Source: Cantharellus purpuraceus (Eukaryota; Basidiomycota; Agaricomycetes; Cantharellales; Hydnaceae). Taken from it: DNA of 64,000 bases. The stretch is taken from positions 2,046,001-2,110,000 of the forward strand of contig JALBUN010000048.1 in the NCBI GenBank assembly GCA_025174535.1, given 5' to 3'. The notes under the pieces were generated by a model. It made no database searches, was not told the origin of the DNA, and worked only from the letters and a program-made list of their open reading frames with translations. Of this stretch, positions 24,960-36,685 are shown piece by piece (position 1 is the first letter of the stretch; every line of letters starts with the position of its first letter). The position numbers and the translations under genes are program-made.

Positions 24960-26455
24960 TCTAGTCGTTCATAGGGTTCCTTTTAACGCGCTCTGAGCCA
25001 AATAATGCCAGAATCAGCGGGCGAGCGAAATATGAATACGACTCTGGCGGGACGAATGGCTCCAATACTGGCACACATATCACGCTCAACCGGCATACGG
25101 CGTACCTCCTTCTCTCATTTCCCGCGGGTCTTGGTCACTGGCGCGTGACCAAACTATCGGGTCGGTGCAATGCAGCAGTCTCCCACCCCCCCAACCCCTC
25201 CCCCCCACATTGCTGTGCTGGGTGGTTCGTGCAAAAACCATCCAACACAGCAATGTTGTTGTCCCTCAGATTTCTGTCCCTGAGATTGGAGTACCAGTTA
25301 AAAGTCGCGATGCCGTGGACGCGGCATGTCAGGCACCGAAATGCAAAGTGAGGGGACATTATTCATTTTTGCTACAAAAAAGACCGTGTTCTCTGGTGGT
25401 GGGTCTCTCTGGAGATGGCACGTGACTTGTGCTCAAAGCGTACCTGCCACTGTAGCCACTCGTCCAATGCACCCATTGTTCTCATTTCATTCCACCTCGC
25501 GTTTTTTTGCCTCCCGTCTGAGCCTCGCAGCCGTTTTGCAACTATCATATATACCTCTTCCTATCAAGTGTCAAATGCTTCTGATAGCGGGGGGAAGAAG
25601 AAGGATGAGACATACACCTCTTCCTATCAAAGTGTCAGATTACACTGCCACTAGTACTGGTGCCCAATCCGTGCGGCAAGAGCGGGTGAAATGTGCGCAC
25701 GTCATGAGAGGCACAGATTGATTTAACTATGCAATCTGGCTTCGGAGCTTTCGTTGACGGCATCGGGGAGTCAGTGTGGCACTTTTTTTAAAGACTAAAG
25801 ACATTTAGTGGTTGAGTATATGGGGCGTGTACGAAAGACAACCTGGGCTCGCAGCCGTGATGAGGAGCGAACCTCATGAAATACATTAATGTGGCATGAG
25901 GTCCACATAATTGAGAATAATAATGTATTTAGCAATAATTCCAAGCTCTGGCCCACACGGCTTTGCCTGTAGCGAATCTTATGGACAGACTTGAGCTTGC
26001 CGTATGCTGGACATCCCTAGCATCATTAGCACTTGGCACTTGGACCCGCTGCGTCGGATCTAAGAATTGAGATGCCGTTCAAACATTGACCGGTGACCAG
26101 CTGCGCTCCTGAACCCTTCCCTCGACCAGGCGTTATGTACGAAACAAAGGTAATGTAGCATGTCACCATATCCTGCTTAGCGTCTCGACAAGATCTCGCT
26201 AGGCATGTGCGTATATGTTCTCTCATCGGGTTGATAGTCCTGAAGGATGAGACAATACACAGCCCAAGTACGAAAGGGGAATACTGGCACACCGGTGTAT
26301 GATGTGAATGGTGGGACACTGCCACCCCAAAGCAGACATGAGGCAATGCAAAGCCCAAACCAGGAGGATAGGCGCTGGAAACGGATGAATGGCAAATTCA
26401 AAGGCAAGGCGGTGCAAAACCCGAACCCGAAAGGGATACCCAAGTCTATCTGAAG
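24960..26455. other. Unit-1-specific DNA with a 71-bp PNS1 fragment
   Basis: About 1.5 kb present in the first but not the second duplication unit. It contains the exact PNS1 copy (25045-25115), then low-complexity DNA including a near-repeat of CCTCTTCCTATCAA at 25551 and 25617. No gene supported; the open frames near 25.1-25.7 and 26.0-26.45 kb show no family motifs. Confidence 0.5.
25045..25115 (+). repeat. 71-bp exact copy of part of PNS1 exon 2
   Basis: Bases 25045-25115 are identical to 15338-15408 inside PNS1, in the same orientation, with sharp edges on both sides. It has no splice sites or surrounding PNS1 sequence, so it is a DNA fragment and not a gene. Confidence 0.93.
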
Positions 26456-27060
26456 CTACCCATAAGAATGATGTGACGCCAGTAAGGCGGAACCGACGCG
26501 ATCCACCGTGAATCCTATGATGAATGGGAGTGGCACTCCGACAGCATGAACTCTGTGGGATCGCCTTGCGAAAGCCGGCCCCAAACCCATAAATATTCCT
26601 TTGTGAAATTGCTGGCTCTCAAGAGCCATCATCGCAACATACCCCGCAAATGACCAACGTGTAATTACTGAGCCCAGCCCAGCCATTAAGTACCCCAAAT
26701 TCGAGTCGCCTGAGGCAATAGAAGCCAGGTGGTGAGCTACTATTCGACTTGTAGGTGGTGATGTATTCAAAGCTGATGTCGGAGGCCAAGTTTCGACTCG
26801 GAGTATCGCGGCGCTCATAAAACGCTGATGGATAATTGCCAACTTGATTTTTTGAGGGAAAAGTGTTGAGATGAGTCGCTCAGGCATTCCCGGACATTGC
26901 CAAACGTCAATATGTAAAACAAAGTAGCTACATATCTTGTACTCTTAGGCGGTCAAACAAAGTTCATGTGGATTGTACTTATTCCTCACCCGAATGTCCG
27001 CTCATACCAAGGGCCAAACAATCCACATAGCCAGAAAGTCGTAGCATAATCATTAATAAA
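26456..27060. repeat. Duplicated block upstream of the transporter 3' end, unit 1
   Basis: Related to about 30.86-31.54 kb in unit 2. The minus strand is open over 143 codons (26456-26887) in this copy but not in the other, so it is probably not coding. Confidence 0.45.
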
Positions 27061-27357
27061 CTACGTGTACACGTTCCAATGACACCTGCACAGCCAGCCT
27101 GTTACGCCATCATCGCCGCAACCTTGACATCCTCATCCGACCGCGACGGACTCTCCAACTGGCCGGTGGGAGCCCCACTGATGGCTTCAGCCACGTCATT
27201 TTGGCGGGAGCGGCTGAAGAAAGTGAACGAGCGGAGGCGGAGGCGGATGCGGATGCGGGTTTTGAACCCGCCCACCTGTCCGCGTCTGCGCACGTACGCA
27301 GGTGCCTGCGGGTTGAGCTTGCCCTTCTTCCGCTATCAAATGTGTGCGTCAAGGGTG

Positions 27358-28590
27358 TTAGATCTTTTGGTTTTGGTCGAGGAAGGCACGTACGCGTCGC
27401 ATGCCAAAGTATATAACAAGCCCCACAATCACCACCGCAAAAGCCGGAAAGTACAGCCAGAACGGCTGGTAGTGCTATACCCCCGCGCCAACGCCAGGAT
27501 CTGGATCAGTGATCTTGCAAAGGGAGATAGAGGACGATGGGCATGGGTACTCACGAAAAGGAAGAGGCCGAATAGCAGCCCGTAAAAGTCGCTCGTGAGG
27601 AGACTGATGTTATAGTACGCAGAGGAGGCGAGACGATATATCCACGGCGCGACGGTGTACAAGATGAACATGGCCGCCGTGTACGCGAAGAGAAGTCCAA
27701 CTGGTACAAAAAACCCCCATGACGACGACGATCCATCAATAAAAACTGAAATCGATACGCACTGACATGTCCATCCCAATTGGAGGTCATCCAAGACTCG
27801 TGCTCTAATCCTGCCGCTTGGGCACCGTTGATGATCATCCCCCACATCCCGAGCATTCCCACCACCTAAAAGAATCAGGCAAGAGCGTCAGACAACTCCG
27901 CGTCCCACAATTGAGCCAAAGGACTCGCCTCGTAAAGGGGCGATCTTCGAACGAAAAACTCCTCCGTGGCATTGGCTACGCACATCAGCAACACACCCGA
28001 GAGGATAAACACAACCCCCACGCACTGAACCCATACAAACTCGCGCCCACGATCATGAAAATATCGCCCTTGACGAGGCTCGCCGCAGGATAATCTTTCT
28101 GGGTGATCTTGTCCGAAGCCACCAGCATCCCGAGGCCACCGATGCACACGAGTATTCCCTGTGATCGAGGTCATTTTGTGTCATCGCGCGCATTGGGATA
28201 TATGGACGTGGAATATCGCACCAATATTTGTGTCCAGTGGTATCGGGGACGCATGTAGATCCAAGCGAAGAAGAGACAAACGGGGATCGCCCATCTGGGG
28301 CACCGACGTTAATCGTCGTCTTGGCGGGCATACGGAGCATCACGTACGCATCTAGAAGCATGCATGATAGCAGAGTGGTGTATTGATACGCCTAGAAAGG
28401 TGGGTATCGGGCAACACACACACATGTACACGAGCCAGGCGCACCTTGACGACCAAAAAGTTGCCCTCCACATCACATGCTGCCAGGATGAAGTCTGGCA
28501 ATGGGAATAATGTGCTCTAAGGAGAGGGCGACAGCAGCGACACTGCCACTGCAGACGTACATTTCCAGCCGTCTTGAAGGACCATTTGGC
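27358..28590 (-). pseudogene. Truncated SLC35F-type transporter (5' end missing)
   Basis: Exons match the intact copy at 31778-33569 almost base for base: DGWKYFILAACDVEGNFLVV, SCMLLDAY, NATEEFFVRRSPLYE, AYTAAMFILYTVAPWIYR, YYNISLLTSDFYGLLFGLF and HYQPFWLYFPAFAVVIVGL. Homology stops near 28590, inside the exon that holds DGWK; all upstream exons, with the first two or three membrane segments, are gone and the flank of unit 2 follows. Near the C-terminus one T is missing (TTTGGCATG against TTTTGGCATG), which shifts the last residues to YFGMRRVRAF. No start codon or promoter is left, so this is a duplication by-product. Confidence 0.82.
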
Positions 28591-29186
28591 TACATCCCTT
28601 GATACACCATCTCTGCATGGCCACATTGTCATGGTGTAGTGATGTCGAGACAATAGAAAGGGCTGCTGATTTCACGCTGAAGTTAGTCGTTGTCTGGACA
28701 AGGACAGAAGAGGCAGGGGTACAGCAAGCGTACGCACATAGATAGATATATTTCTATAGAACCGCTCACTCTTTTACGCACGCACTACTGCATGGGTCAT
28801 TTTCATCGTGTACGCTAGCAGAAGACTGTCTCAAAACAAATTCGGTCAGGATTATATAATATAATGTCGGTAGACGTGCTGGAGGAAGTGGTTACTTCAC
28901 CGGAGTAATATGTTGAGACACTGATCAGGGCTAGTGAATATTGAGTCGATACCGACAGCAAGAATGGCGCCATTGCAGGTAAGGCAGGGATTCCCAGCAT
29001 CAGCTGCACCATTGCTTGATCTTTCGGACTCAGACAGGGAAGTTAAAAAACGACTTTGATAGCCAGAATCACAGCATCGTCTTCACGATAATACAAGTAC
29101 AGTCGTATATCCTGTAAGTCTACAACTATAGACGCAAGCCTACAATTATAGATGCATGGTCTGTCTTCAGTCGGCATCAACAACAT

Positions 29187-30548
29187 CTACCTGATAACAG
29201 TCATTTCTACAGAAGAAGGGATGACACCATGCTTCTTTCGGACAGGGCAGTGCTTCGAGTGGGAACGAAGGTAATCCTTTCTAGCAAATAATTCACCACT
29301 GCAAGATCCAGATTGGCCTTACATGAATTTGAGATTAACACAGACCGTTCCAGTGACTCACCAATCAGTGCATCGGTGCGTTTTGCCCTCATTCTTGGTC
29401 TTAACATGGCGTTTAGCGTTTGATTTGGACTTGAAAGATGTGTTACTAGAGCCCATGTGAGTGGGTGAGATAAGCCGGAGGATTTAAAGTTAAAATACGA
29501 ACCAGGTTGTACAGAGGAAACGTTTTCCGGAAAGATGCTGGGATAGAAAATGCGACATGGCTTCATGGCTTGTTTCGAATCCCATGGTGCAATTTCTAGA
29601 GTCACATGTCTGTGAACAAATATAAACGGTGTTGCCTTCAGGGAGTTTGAGCTCATAAAGGTACAGATTGAGAGTGTGGGTGTTGCTGGGATCGAGTGTA
29701 TCGATGAAGACGTGAGGAAGAGACCCATTGGTGATTCCTATCGATTTCAATGGAAGGTGATGACAGGTATGGGTGTTCGTCTGTATCGCATTGGGCGCAG
29801 GTGATGTACGTCTTTCATATACTCACCTCGGGAAGTGTAGAAGCATCATTTGTGGAAGCGTCCATCATATTGTCATTTGTTGCTTTAAACATCATATGTC
29901 ATGGGATCAAACGTGCGGGATGAAATATGGGTGCTCACCTGTCACGGAATAAGAAGGACCAGATGGAAAAAGGCTCGATGGAAGAGATGTATTGCCTACA
30001 CTGATTGCTCCATCTGATGTTTCCACATTGGTCGGAATGGAAGGCCCTTGGGTCAAGTATAAGTCAGGCAAAGGTGATAAAAATATTTCAAGGAAAGTTG
30101 CTTACAATAGTCATTCACAAGAAGCTGTTGCAGCCATTGGGTATGAGTATTCCAGTACATCTTTCAAATACTCACCTCTGGAAGTGTAAAAATCTCGTTT
30201 ACGGAAGCATCCATCGCATTGTCACGCGTTCCTTCCGACATCATTTAGGATGGGATCAAACATGCGGCATGAAATGTGTGGGTACTAACCTGTCACAGAA
30301 TCATAGGAATAATATGGAAAAAGCGAAGGGAGAGAGGCATTGTCCACACTGGTCGTTTCATCTGATGCTTCAACATTGGTCGCAATGGAAGACCCTGCGT
30401 CAAGCATAAGTCCGGCAAGGCCCTCCAAGGAAACTCACTTGCCATGGTGATTCATGAGAAACTGCCGCTGCAATCGAGCAAAAGCATAGGATCGGTCACC
30501 GATGTTCTCCTCATCAGCGCCAGAAAAGTGAGTTGAAAGTAAGGGCAT
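29187..30548 (-). CDS. C2H2 zinc finger protein, paralogue B
   Basis: ATG 30548 (MPLLSTHFSGADEEN) to TAG 29187-29189. Exon number and phases equal paralogue A; exon 1 is 106 nt in both. The internal three-exon repeat is present (ATNVEASDETTSVDNASLPS and PTNVETSDGAISVGNTSLPS), then GITNGSLPHVFIDTLDPSN and the three fingers, with all Cys/His ligands kept (C-x8-C..H-x4-H; CTTC-x12-H; CTDC-x12-H). Both genes therefore look functional. They differ mainly in the repeat region and finger 1. The donor of intron 1 is GC (GCAAGT) here but GT in paralogue A; only the GC donor keeps the paralogue's phase. Function is inferred as DNA binding; no target can be read. Confidence 0.7.
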
Positions 30549-30549
30549 G

Positions 30550-31777
30550 ATATTTGGATGTTACATTGGGTCTGCCTTTTATTATACGCCTTTGCCAGGA
30601 AATGCCAGGATGAGTAGGTAGAATCGAAGCGCGCCGGACCAACGCTCTCTTGGATCTTTGAAGCACGTAATGCTACATCTCCGTTTGCTCATGGCGCCCA
30701 CATGATTGGCCGTCTGGCTGTCTGGCCCTCCATCTTCCCCCTAGCAACAATAGGAATATGTATCCGGGTCCCACATCTGGCATCTCAACCCTTGCGTTGT
30801 TCCCTGTTCGATCGCTCCTCTTCTATTTTGGCCCATGTCAGCTTAATTCTTCCAGTGAAGCAACCCACAGGAATGATGTGATGCCAGTAACGCGATATTG
30901 ATGCATTGAATGGGAGTAGAATCCGGGCGGCATGAACACAGTGGGCTCGCCGATGCCGCCCCCAACCTCACATAAATATTAGTTTGTGAAGCCGCCAGCT
31001 CTCAAGCCCCATCATTGCAGCATACCCCTAAATGACTAACGTGTAGTTCCCAAGCCGGGCCCAGCCATTGAGTACTTCAAACCTTCGAGCCGCCCGAGGG
31101 AAGCCAAGCGGTGGCCACTGTTTGACTTGTACGTCGATGTTGATGTATTCAAAGCTGTGTATTTATGTCGGAAGCCGAGTTTCGACTCAGCGTAGTCGAT
31201 GTTGATGATGTATTCAAAACTTTACATAATGTCGGAAGCCGAGTTTCGACCCGGAGTATGGCGGCGTTCATAAAACACTGATGCATAATTCCCAACTCTA
31301 TTTTTTGAGAAAAAGGCACATTGAGATGAGTCGCTCAGGCGTTCCCAGACATGCCAAACCCCAGCAAACATATAAAACAACATAGCTACATGTTTCGTAC
31401 TCTTTAGGCCATCAAATCAACATCACGTGAGATCGTACCTACTCCCCACCCAAATTCCCGCTCAACCCACGGGCCAAACAACCCACATAACCGGAAAGTC
31501 GTAGCATACTCATTCTCCAGTAAACTACACGTACGCGTTCCAATAACACCCGCTGCGCAGCCAGCCTACTACGCCATCATCGCCGCATCCTTGACATCCT
31601 CATCCGACCGCGACGGACTCTCCGACCGGCCGGCGGGAGCCCCACTGGTGACGTTGGGAACGTCCACCTGTCCGCGTCTGCGCACGTACGCAGGTGCCTG
31701 CGGGTTGAGCTTGCCTTGTTCTTCGGCTATAAATATACGTTAGGTGTTAGATCTTTTGGTTGGATTTTTCTTTTTGG
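30550..31777. other. Intergenic part of unit 2
   Basis: About 1.2 kb between the zinc-finger promoter and the 3' end of the transporter. From 30.86 kb on it mirrors 26.46-27.35 kb. A short internal direct duplication is seen near 31.10-31.25 kb (CGGAAGCCGAGTTTCGAC occurs twice). No gene supported. Confidence 0.5.
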
Positions 31778-33569
31778 TCAAGGAAGGCACGTACGCGTCG
31801 CATGCCAAAAGTACATAACAAGCCCCACAATCACCACCGCAAAGGCGGGAAAGTACAGCCAGAACGGCTGGTAGTGCTATACCCCCCACGCCCACGCCAG
31901 AACCTGGATCAGTGATCTTGCAAAGGGAGATAGAGGACGATGGGCATGGGTACTCACGAAAAGGAAGAGGCCAAATAGCAGCCCGTAAAAGTCGCTTGTG
32001 AGGAGACTGATGTTATAGTACGCAGAGGAGGCGAGACGATATATCCACGGCGCGACGGTGTACAAGATGAACATGGCCGCCGTGTACGCGAAGAGAAGTC
32101 CAACTAGTACAAAAAACCCCCATGACGACGACGATCCATCAATAGAAACTGAAATCGATACGCACTGACATGTCCATCCCAATTGGAGGTCATCCAAGAC
32201 TCGTGCTCTAATCCTGCCGCTTGGGCACCGTTGATGATCATCCCCCACATCCCGAGCATTCCCACCACCTAAAAGAATCAGGCCAGAGCGTCAGACAACT
32301 CCGCGTCCCACAATTGAACCAAAGGACTCGCCTCGTAAAGGGGCGATCTTCGAACGAAAAACTCCTCCGTGGCATTGGCTACGCACATCAGCAACACACC
32401 CGAGAGGATAAACACAACCCCCACGCACTGAACCCATACAAACTCGCGCCCACGATCATGAAAATATCGCCCTTGACGAGGCTCGCCGCGGGATAATCTT
32501 TCTGGGTGATCTTGTCCGAAGCCACCAGCATCCCGAGGCCACCGATGCACACGAGTATTCCCTGTGGCCGAGGTCATTTTGTGTCATCGCGCGCATTGGG
32601 ATATATGGACGTGGAATATCGCACCAATATTTGTGTCCAATGGTATCGGGGACGCATGTAGATCCAAGCGAAGAAGAGACAAACGGGGATCGCCCATCTG
32701 GGGCACCGACGTTAATCGTCGTCTTGGCGGGCATACGGAGCATCACGTACGCATCTAGAAGCATGCATGAAAGCAGAGTGGTGTATTGATACGCCTAGAA
32801 AGGTGGGTATCGGGCAACACACACACACATGTACACGAGCCAGGCGCACCTTGACGACCAAAAAGTTGCCCTCCACATCACATGCTGCCAGGATGAAGTC
32901 TGGCAATGGGAACAATATGCGCTAAGGATAGGACGACAGCAGCGACACTGCCACTGCAGACGTACATTTCCAGCCGTCCCGAAGGACCAATTCGCCCCAC
33001 CCCTTGATGCCGTCTACGAATCGCCCCGTCAGACACAGCGCGCGGTATAAGGAAAAACGGCACCGCGAAACGTACATTGATACATGGTATACGGCGTATA
33101 CACCACAAACAGCGTAAAGTACCTACATATGCCCCACCCCCCCCATCATCACCATCAGCCAATAAAGCTCATCGCAGGACTCGTGCTCACAAGAAAAACG
33201 TCTGCGTGGTGGCATTGCTCCAGTTGCGCATCACGAGCTCCGTCGTCGTGACGTTGGTGCACGTGATGCAGAGGGACACGAGCTGCCCCGCCAGCAGCGC
33301 CAGCGTGAAGCGGCGCGTCCAGAGGCTCTTGAAGCGCGTCCACACGCTCTGCGTGAATGCGGCGGGGGACTTGTATGAGATGGGCGGGCGCACTGGGGCG
33401 GCGGCGGGGTTGCTGCCGACGTTGACGTTGACGTTGGCGTTGGCGTTGGCGGGGTCCGAGTGCGTCGCTAGCCAGGGAGCCTGGATACTCTGCGTCTCCG
33501 CCGTCGTTGAAGGTGTATCAGTCAGTGAACGGTGCTCGAGAGAGTGGGACGCACGGGGAGGAAGCCCAT
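31778..33569 (-). CDS. SLC35F-type (DUF914) membrane transporter, intact copy
   Basis: ATG 33569 opens MGFLP, followed by a 65-nt GTGCGT...CGCAG intron; a TATATAAGG box lies about 55 nt upstream. The first membrane exon reads FTLALLAGQLVSLCIT, then VTTTELVMRNWSNATTQTFF and YFTLFVVYTPYTMYQ, DGWKYFILAACDVEGNFLVV, SCMLLDAY, VHRWPRDAGG-region exons, NATEEFFVRRSPLYE, AYTAAMFILYTVAPWIYR, YYNISLLTSDFYGLLFGLF and the final VIVGLVMYFWHATR, with stop TGA at 31778-31780. About ten membrane segments are expected. Fungal members belong to the drug/metabolite transporter clan; substrates of this subfamily are not established. An Asn-Ala/Asn-Val run (33417-33450) precedes the first segment. An upstream in-frame ATG (33660) lies before the TATA box and was rejected as start. 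Confidence 0.82.
33417..33450. repeat. 6-bp coding microsatellite
   Basis: Five units of GACGTT/GGCGTT in the transporter N-terminus, read on the minus strand as alternating Asn with Ala or Val. Confidence 0.8.
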
Positions 33570-33898
33570 GGTGGATGTACACAAAGTATATCCGTCCTTG
33601 TTCCGTCTTCTGGCCGGTAGCCTTATATATGAAGTCTGGTCGTGGCGCACGGCTCTCCATCTTTGGATACGTGCAGTAACTCCAAGTGCGGGTGCCTTGG
33701 CATCACGTGGAATCCATATCTTGACGCGTTGCCTGTTGATATATGATCTAAACCACCATTTATAAAACTAACCACAAAAGGTAAAAGAGTGAATCCTCAA
33801 ACAAAAACAACGACGACATCGGCAGATACACAAGAGACGAGCGAAACAACAACAACGACGCTATAAATCAGTGCAATAATAATCCACGGCCGTCCATT

Positions 33899-36685
33899 TC
33901 ACAGCTCCTCACGGGCACCCCGGGTCCTCGCCTCCTCTGCCCTGCTTACGGCACCCCTCACCTCTTCAGCGCCCCGGCTCAGGACCACAGGGGGGATCTC
34001 CCCGCCCTCTCTCTCTCCCGTAACAGGCTCAATAGGGAGAATCGTCATTTTAGGCTCCGTCCCTTTGGGTGGTGATGGCGGCGGCGGCGGCCCCGTAACA
34101 GGCTCAATAGGCAGAATCGACATTTTAGGCCCCGTCGCTTTTGGTGCTGATGGCGGCGGCGGCGGCCCCGTAACAGGCTGAATAGGCAGAATCGACACCT
34201 CAGGCCCAGAGTTGCCCATCGCCTGTAATGTTGGCGGTGGTGTCCTGCTCGACGTCCTCGTCTCTATACACGCAACAACCAAACGTCATCACACTAGCCA
34301 AAAAAAAAAAACAGAAAAACACCCCGCACCCGTCCCAGAAAACACCTCCAAGGCGGCACTCTTCACCCTGGTCAGGTTAGCATCGAATCCCATGATCATA
34401 TCGTCCACCTCCTCCTGCAGCGCCTCCATGACGTCGGTTAACGGGTTAGGGGGTGCATTAGCGTGAGTCCCGTTCTGCATTGACAGGTACAGATCCGTGA
34501 ACTGCTTGCTTGCTATAGCCGCATTAGGACTGGACTCTGTCACTCTCCACAGACGACTCACTGTCCACCAACTTGTGATACCGCTGAAAAGGGAAACATG
34601 GGCATACATCCCGACATCACGGACGTACACTCACCTGCCAATCCTCATACGTAACATCTAACAGCCACGAATAATCCATCCCCAGATCGGCCTGTGCCTG
34701 CAGGGCCAAACTGCCCACCTCCTCCCCAATAGCCAGGACCTAACAGCACATCAGATCAAAACAAACACCACCCACAGGGGGCCGTGCCCACGCCCACTCA
34801 CCTCCCTAATCTCCTGATCAACATGCTCACTCCACCACTCCCGCACCGCATCCGCCGCCGCATCCACACGCTCCCCAAACTTCTTATCCACCTTCCCCAC
34901 AATACTATCCCACGCCTTCACCTTCTCCTCCTCCGACCTGTCCTCCCCCGCCAGCCTCTTCGAATACGCCTTCAGCGACTTGAGCGACTTTTCCGCCTCC
35001 CTCGCCAACGTCTCAACATGAACACGTATCGCCGCACCCGGCGTCCCCGCCTCCTCCACCGCCGCCTCCCGCAGCCGGCCCAACGTCGCTCTCACCACCT
35101 TCCGCTGCGCCTTGCCCAACGTTTCCAGATCACGCTCCCACTGATCATGCCGCCCCTCGATATCCGCCCGCTTCTCCGCCGTCTCCAGCTCTTGCAACCG
35201 AAGCCGCTCCGCCTTCTCTTCCTCCGTCTCCTCATGCACGGGAGGCGGCGGCGGCGGCTCTTCAGTCGGAACCTCAAGCTCGTCAGCGCCTAACCTACAA
35301 AGAAAATCCTCGAGGTCCACCTCATCCTCGGCGGACGGGGGCACGTCGTCGGTCAATGAGGGCTCGGCATAGGGTGTGGCTGCCTCCTCTGCAGATGTTG
35401 TGGCGGTCGCCTCGCTCTCAAGCGAGGCGCTATCGACAACAATGGAAGAAGCGGACGCTGCCGCTGCGTCGGTAGGCTGGGGTACAGACGCCCCTCCGCC
35501 ACTGGACGACGACACAGCTCCGACACTCGACGTGCCTATAGACGTAGGCGACTCGTTCGACAAAGGGGCAGTAGAAGCAGCACTGGGCGTGCTGGCCACC
35601 ACTGGCGACCCCCCTCCATTGGCCGCGCCCGCCCGCCCGTTCTCCACCACGGCGGCCCATATCTTGGCCACCTGCGGATCGACCCACCGCCGCCTCGCCT
35701 CGCCCAGCGGTGCCCCCACCACACGCGCGAGCACGCCGGGCACCTGCACCGCCCCGCGCCACAGCGGGCCCACAAACGGCCGCGCGCGCTGCCACTTGCG
35801 GCGTGTCTTGAGCGCCGCCGCGCGGAGGTGCGGCGCGGCATGCGCCTGGCACTGCGCGGCGACGTGCGCGAGGCGGTGCACGTGCGGCGCGAGGACGGCG
35901 TCGTACTGGCGCTGTGCGCGGTAGAGGTAGGGGCGTGCGCGGAGCTGGAGGCGGTGGAGGCGCGGGGCGACGCGGGTGTGCCATTCGTGAGTGCCGCGGC
36001 GGATCCACGGGGAGGTGGTTTGTACGGCGCGGGTGTAGTAGGGCTGGGCGCGCTGGATGTGGGGTGCGATGGAGGGGTGGTCGAGGGCGGCGCGGATGGG
36101 GGGGTAGACGTAGGGCTCGAGGATGATGCGGCGGTACTCTGTGAGGGCGCGGCAGACGGGGGAGCGCAGTGCCACGTCGTCTGGACACACGGAGAGGGTG
36201 TAGATAGTCAACCACAGCAGGAACAGACGGGCGAGAATGTCAAATATGCTGATGCCCTTGCTGGGATAATGTCGTCTTTTTGCCTGTGGAACATTTCAGC
36301 GGCAGAGAAAAAGGGGGGGTGGTTCACACTGACTTTTGTGGGTTTTCTGGTTCTAGGTTTTAGTTTGGGTGCTGGAGGCAACAATTTTGGTGGTGGTGGT
36401 AGAGGAATGGATGGACCGTCCTGTATCAACAGAAAAAAAACATGAGCGCTCGACATTGGAAAACGGCGCACACGACCCCCGTACATCGTCCATCGAAGGA
36501 TGCCCCGACTTGTTGGAGGGTGTGCCATTGGGCGCAGAGCCAGCCCCAGACACCCTGGCCGACGATGCAGGCTTATCCACGCCCTTGCCCTTTGACCGCG
36601 ACGCCGGCGACGCAGCGGCAGAGCTCGTGCGACTCGCTGTGTCAGACGACGAGGGCCTCACACTCTGTCCGCGAGTGACGACCAT
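33899..36685 (-). CDS. Conserved fungal membrane-anchored protein of unknown function
   Basis: ATG 36685 (MVVTRGQSVRPSSSD) starts a Ser/Ala-rich exon. Two short introns (63 and 50 nt) lead through a Pro/Lys-rich exon to KRRHYPSKGISIFDIL, a hydrophobic anchor LARLFLLWLTIYTLSVCP and DVALRSPVCRALTEYRRIIL. A His/Arg/Ala-rich stretch, an acidic Ser-rich linker and a long predicted coiled coil (EETEEEKAERLRLQELETAE onward) follow. Then come MDYSWLLDVTYEDWQRYHKL, FTDLYLSMQNGTHANAPPNP and a C-terminal tail with three copies of a PK-x-SILPIEPVTGPPPPPS-like unit. I recognise the anchor and YEDW/YHKL blocks as a family conserved in basidiomycetes, often given an uninformative name; no function is known to me. 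The junction near 34550 (intron 45 nt) is the least certain. Confidence 0.65.
34015..34200. repeat. Coding tandem repeat, about 66 bp per unit, 3 units
   Basis: Three units with CCCCGTAACAGGCT and AGGCAGAATCGAC cores encode the C-terminal ILPIEPVTGPPPPPS-type repeats of the preceding gene on the minus strand. Confidence 0.75.

Larger units (their letters stand above)
22970..28600. repeat. Tandem segmental duplication, unit 1
   Basis: This unit holds the zinc-finger gene (23532-24941) and the truncated transporter (27358-28590). The left edge, with GAGACAATAGAAAGGGCTG near 23009, recurs at about 28650 where unit 2 begins. The transporter parts at 27.4-28.6 and 31.8-33.0 kb are nearly identical. 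Unit 1 carries about 1.4 kb (roughly 24.96-26.45 kb) with no counterpart in unit 2. Confidence 0.8.
28600..33030. repeat. Tandem segmental duplication, unit 2
   Basis: Second copy of the zinc-finger plus transporter unit, shorter than unit 1 by about 1.2 kb. At about 33.0 kb it passes into unique sequence that completes the transporter gene, which identifies the right copy as the one keeping the full ancestral gene. Confidence 0.78.

Noticed and set aside
26456..26887. 143-codon minus frame
   Set aside because: The homologous segment at 30.86-31.34 kb is not open, so the frame is not conserved between duplicates.
27255..27275. CGGGTTTTGAACCCG looked like a tRNA T-arm
   Set aside because: No acceptor stem, anticodon arm or D-arm can be placed around it; it is a short palindrome only.
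33570..33660. Upstream in-frame ATG at 33660 as start of the transporter
   Set aside because: It lies before a TATATAAGG box; ATG 33569 followed by a GTGCGT intron is more consistent.
34784..36445. Long + strand frames opposite the conserved membrane protein
   Set aside because: GC-rich antisense shadows with Arg/Pro/Leu-only composition and no splice support.
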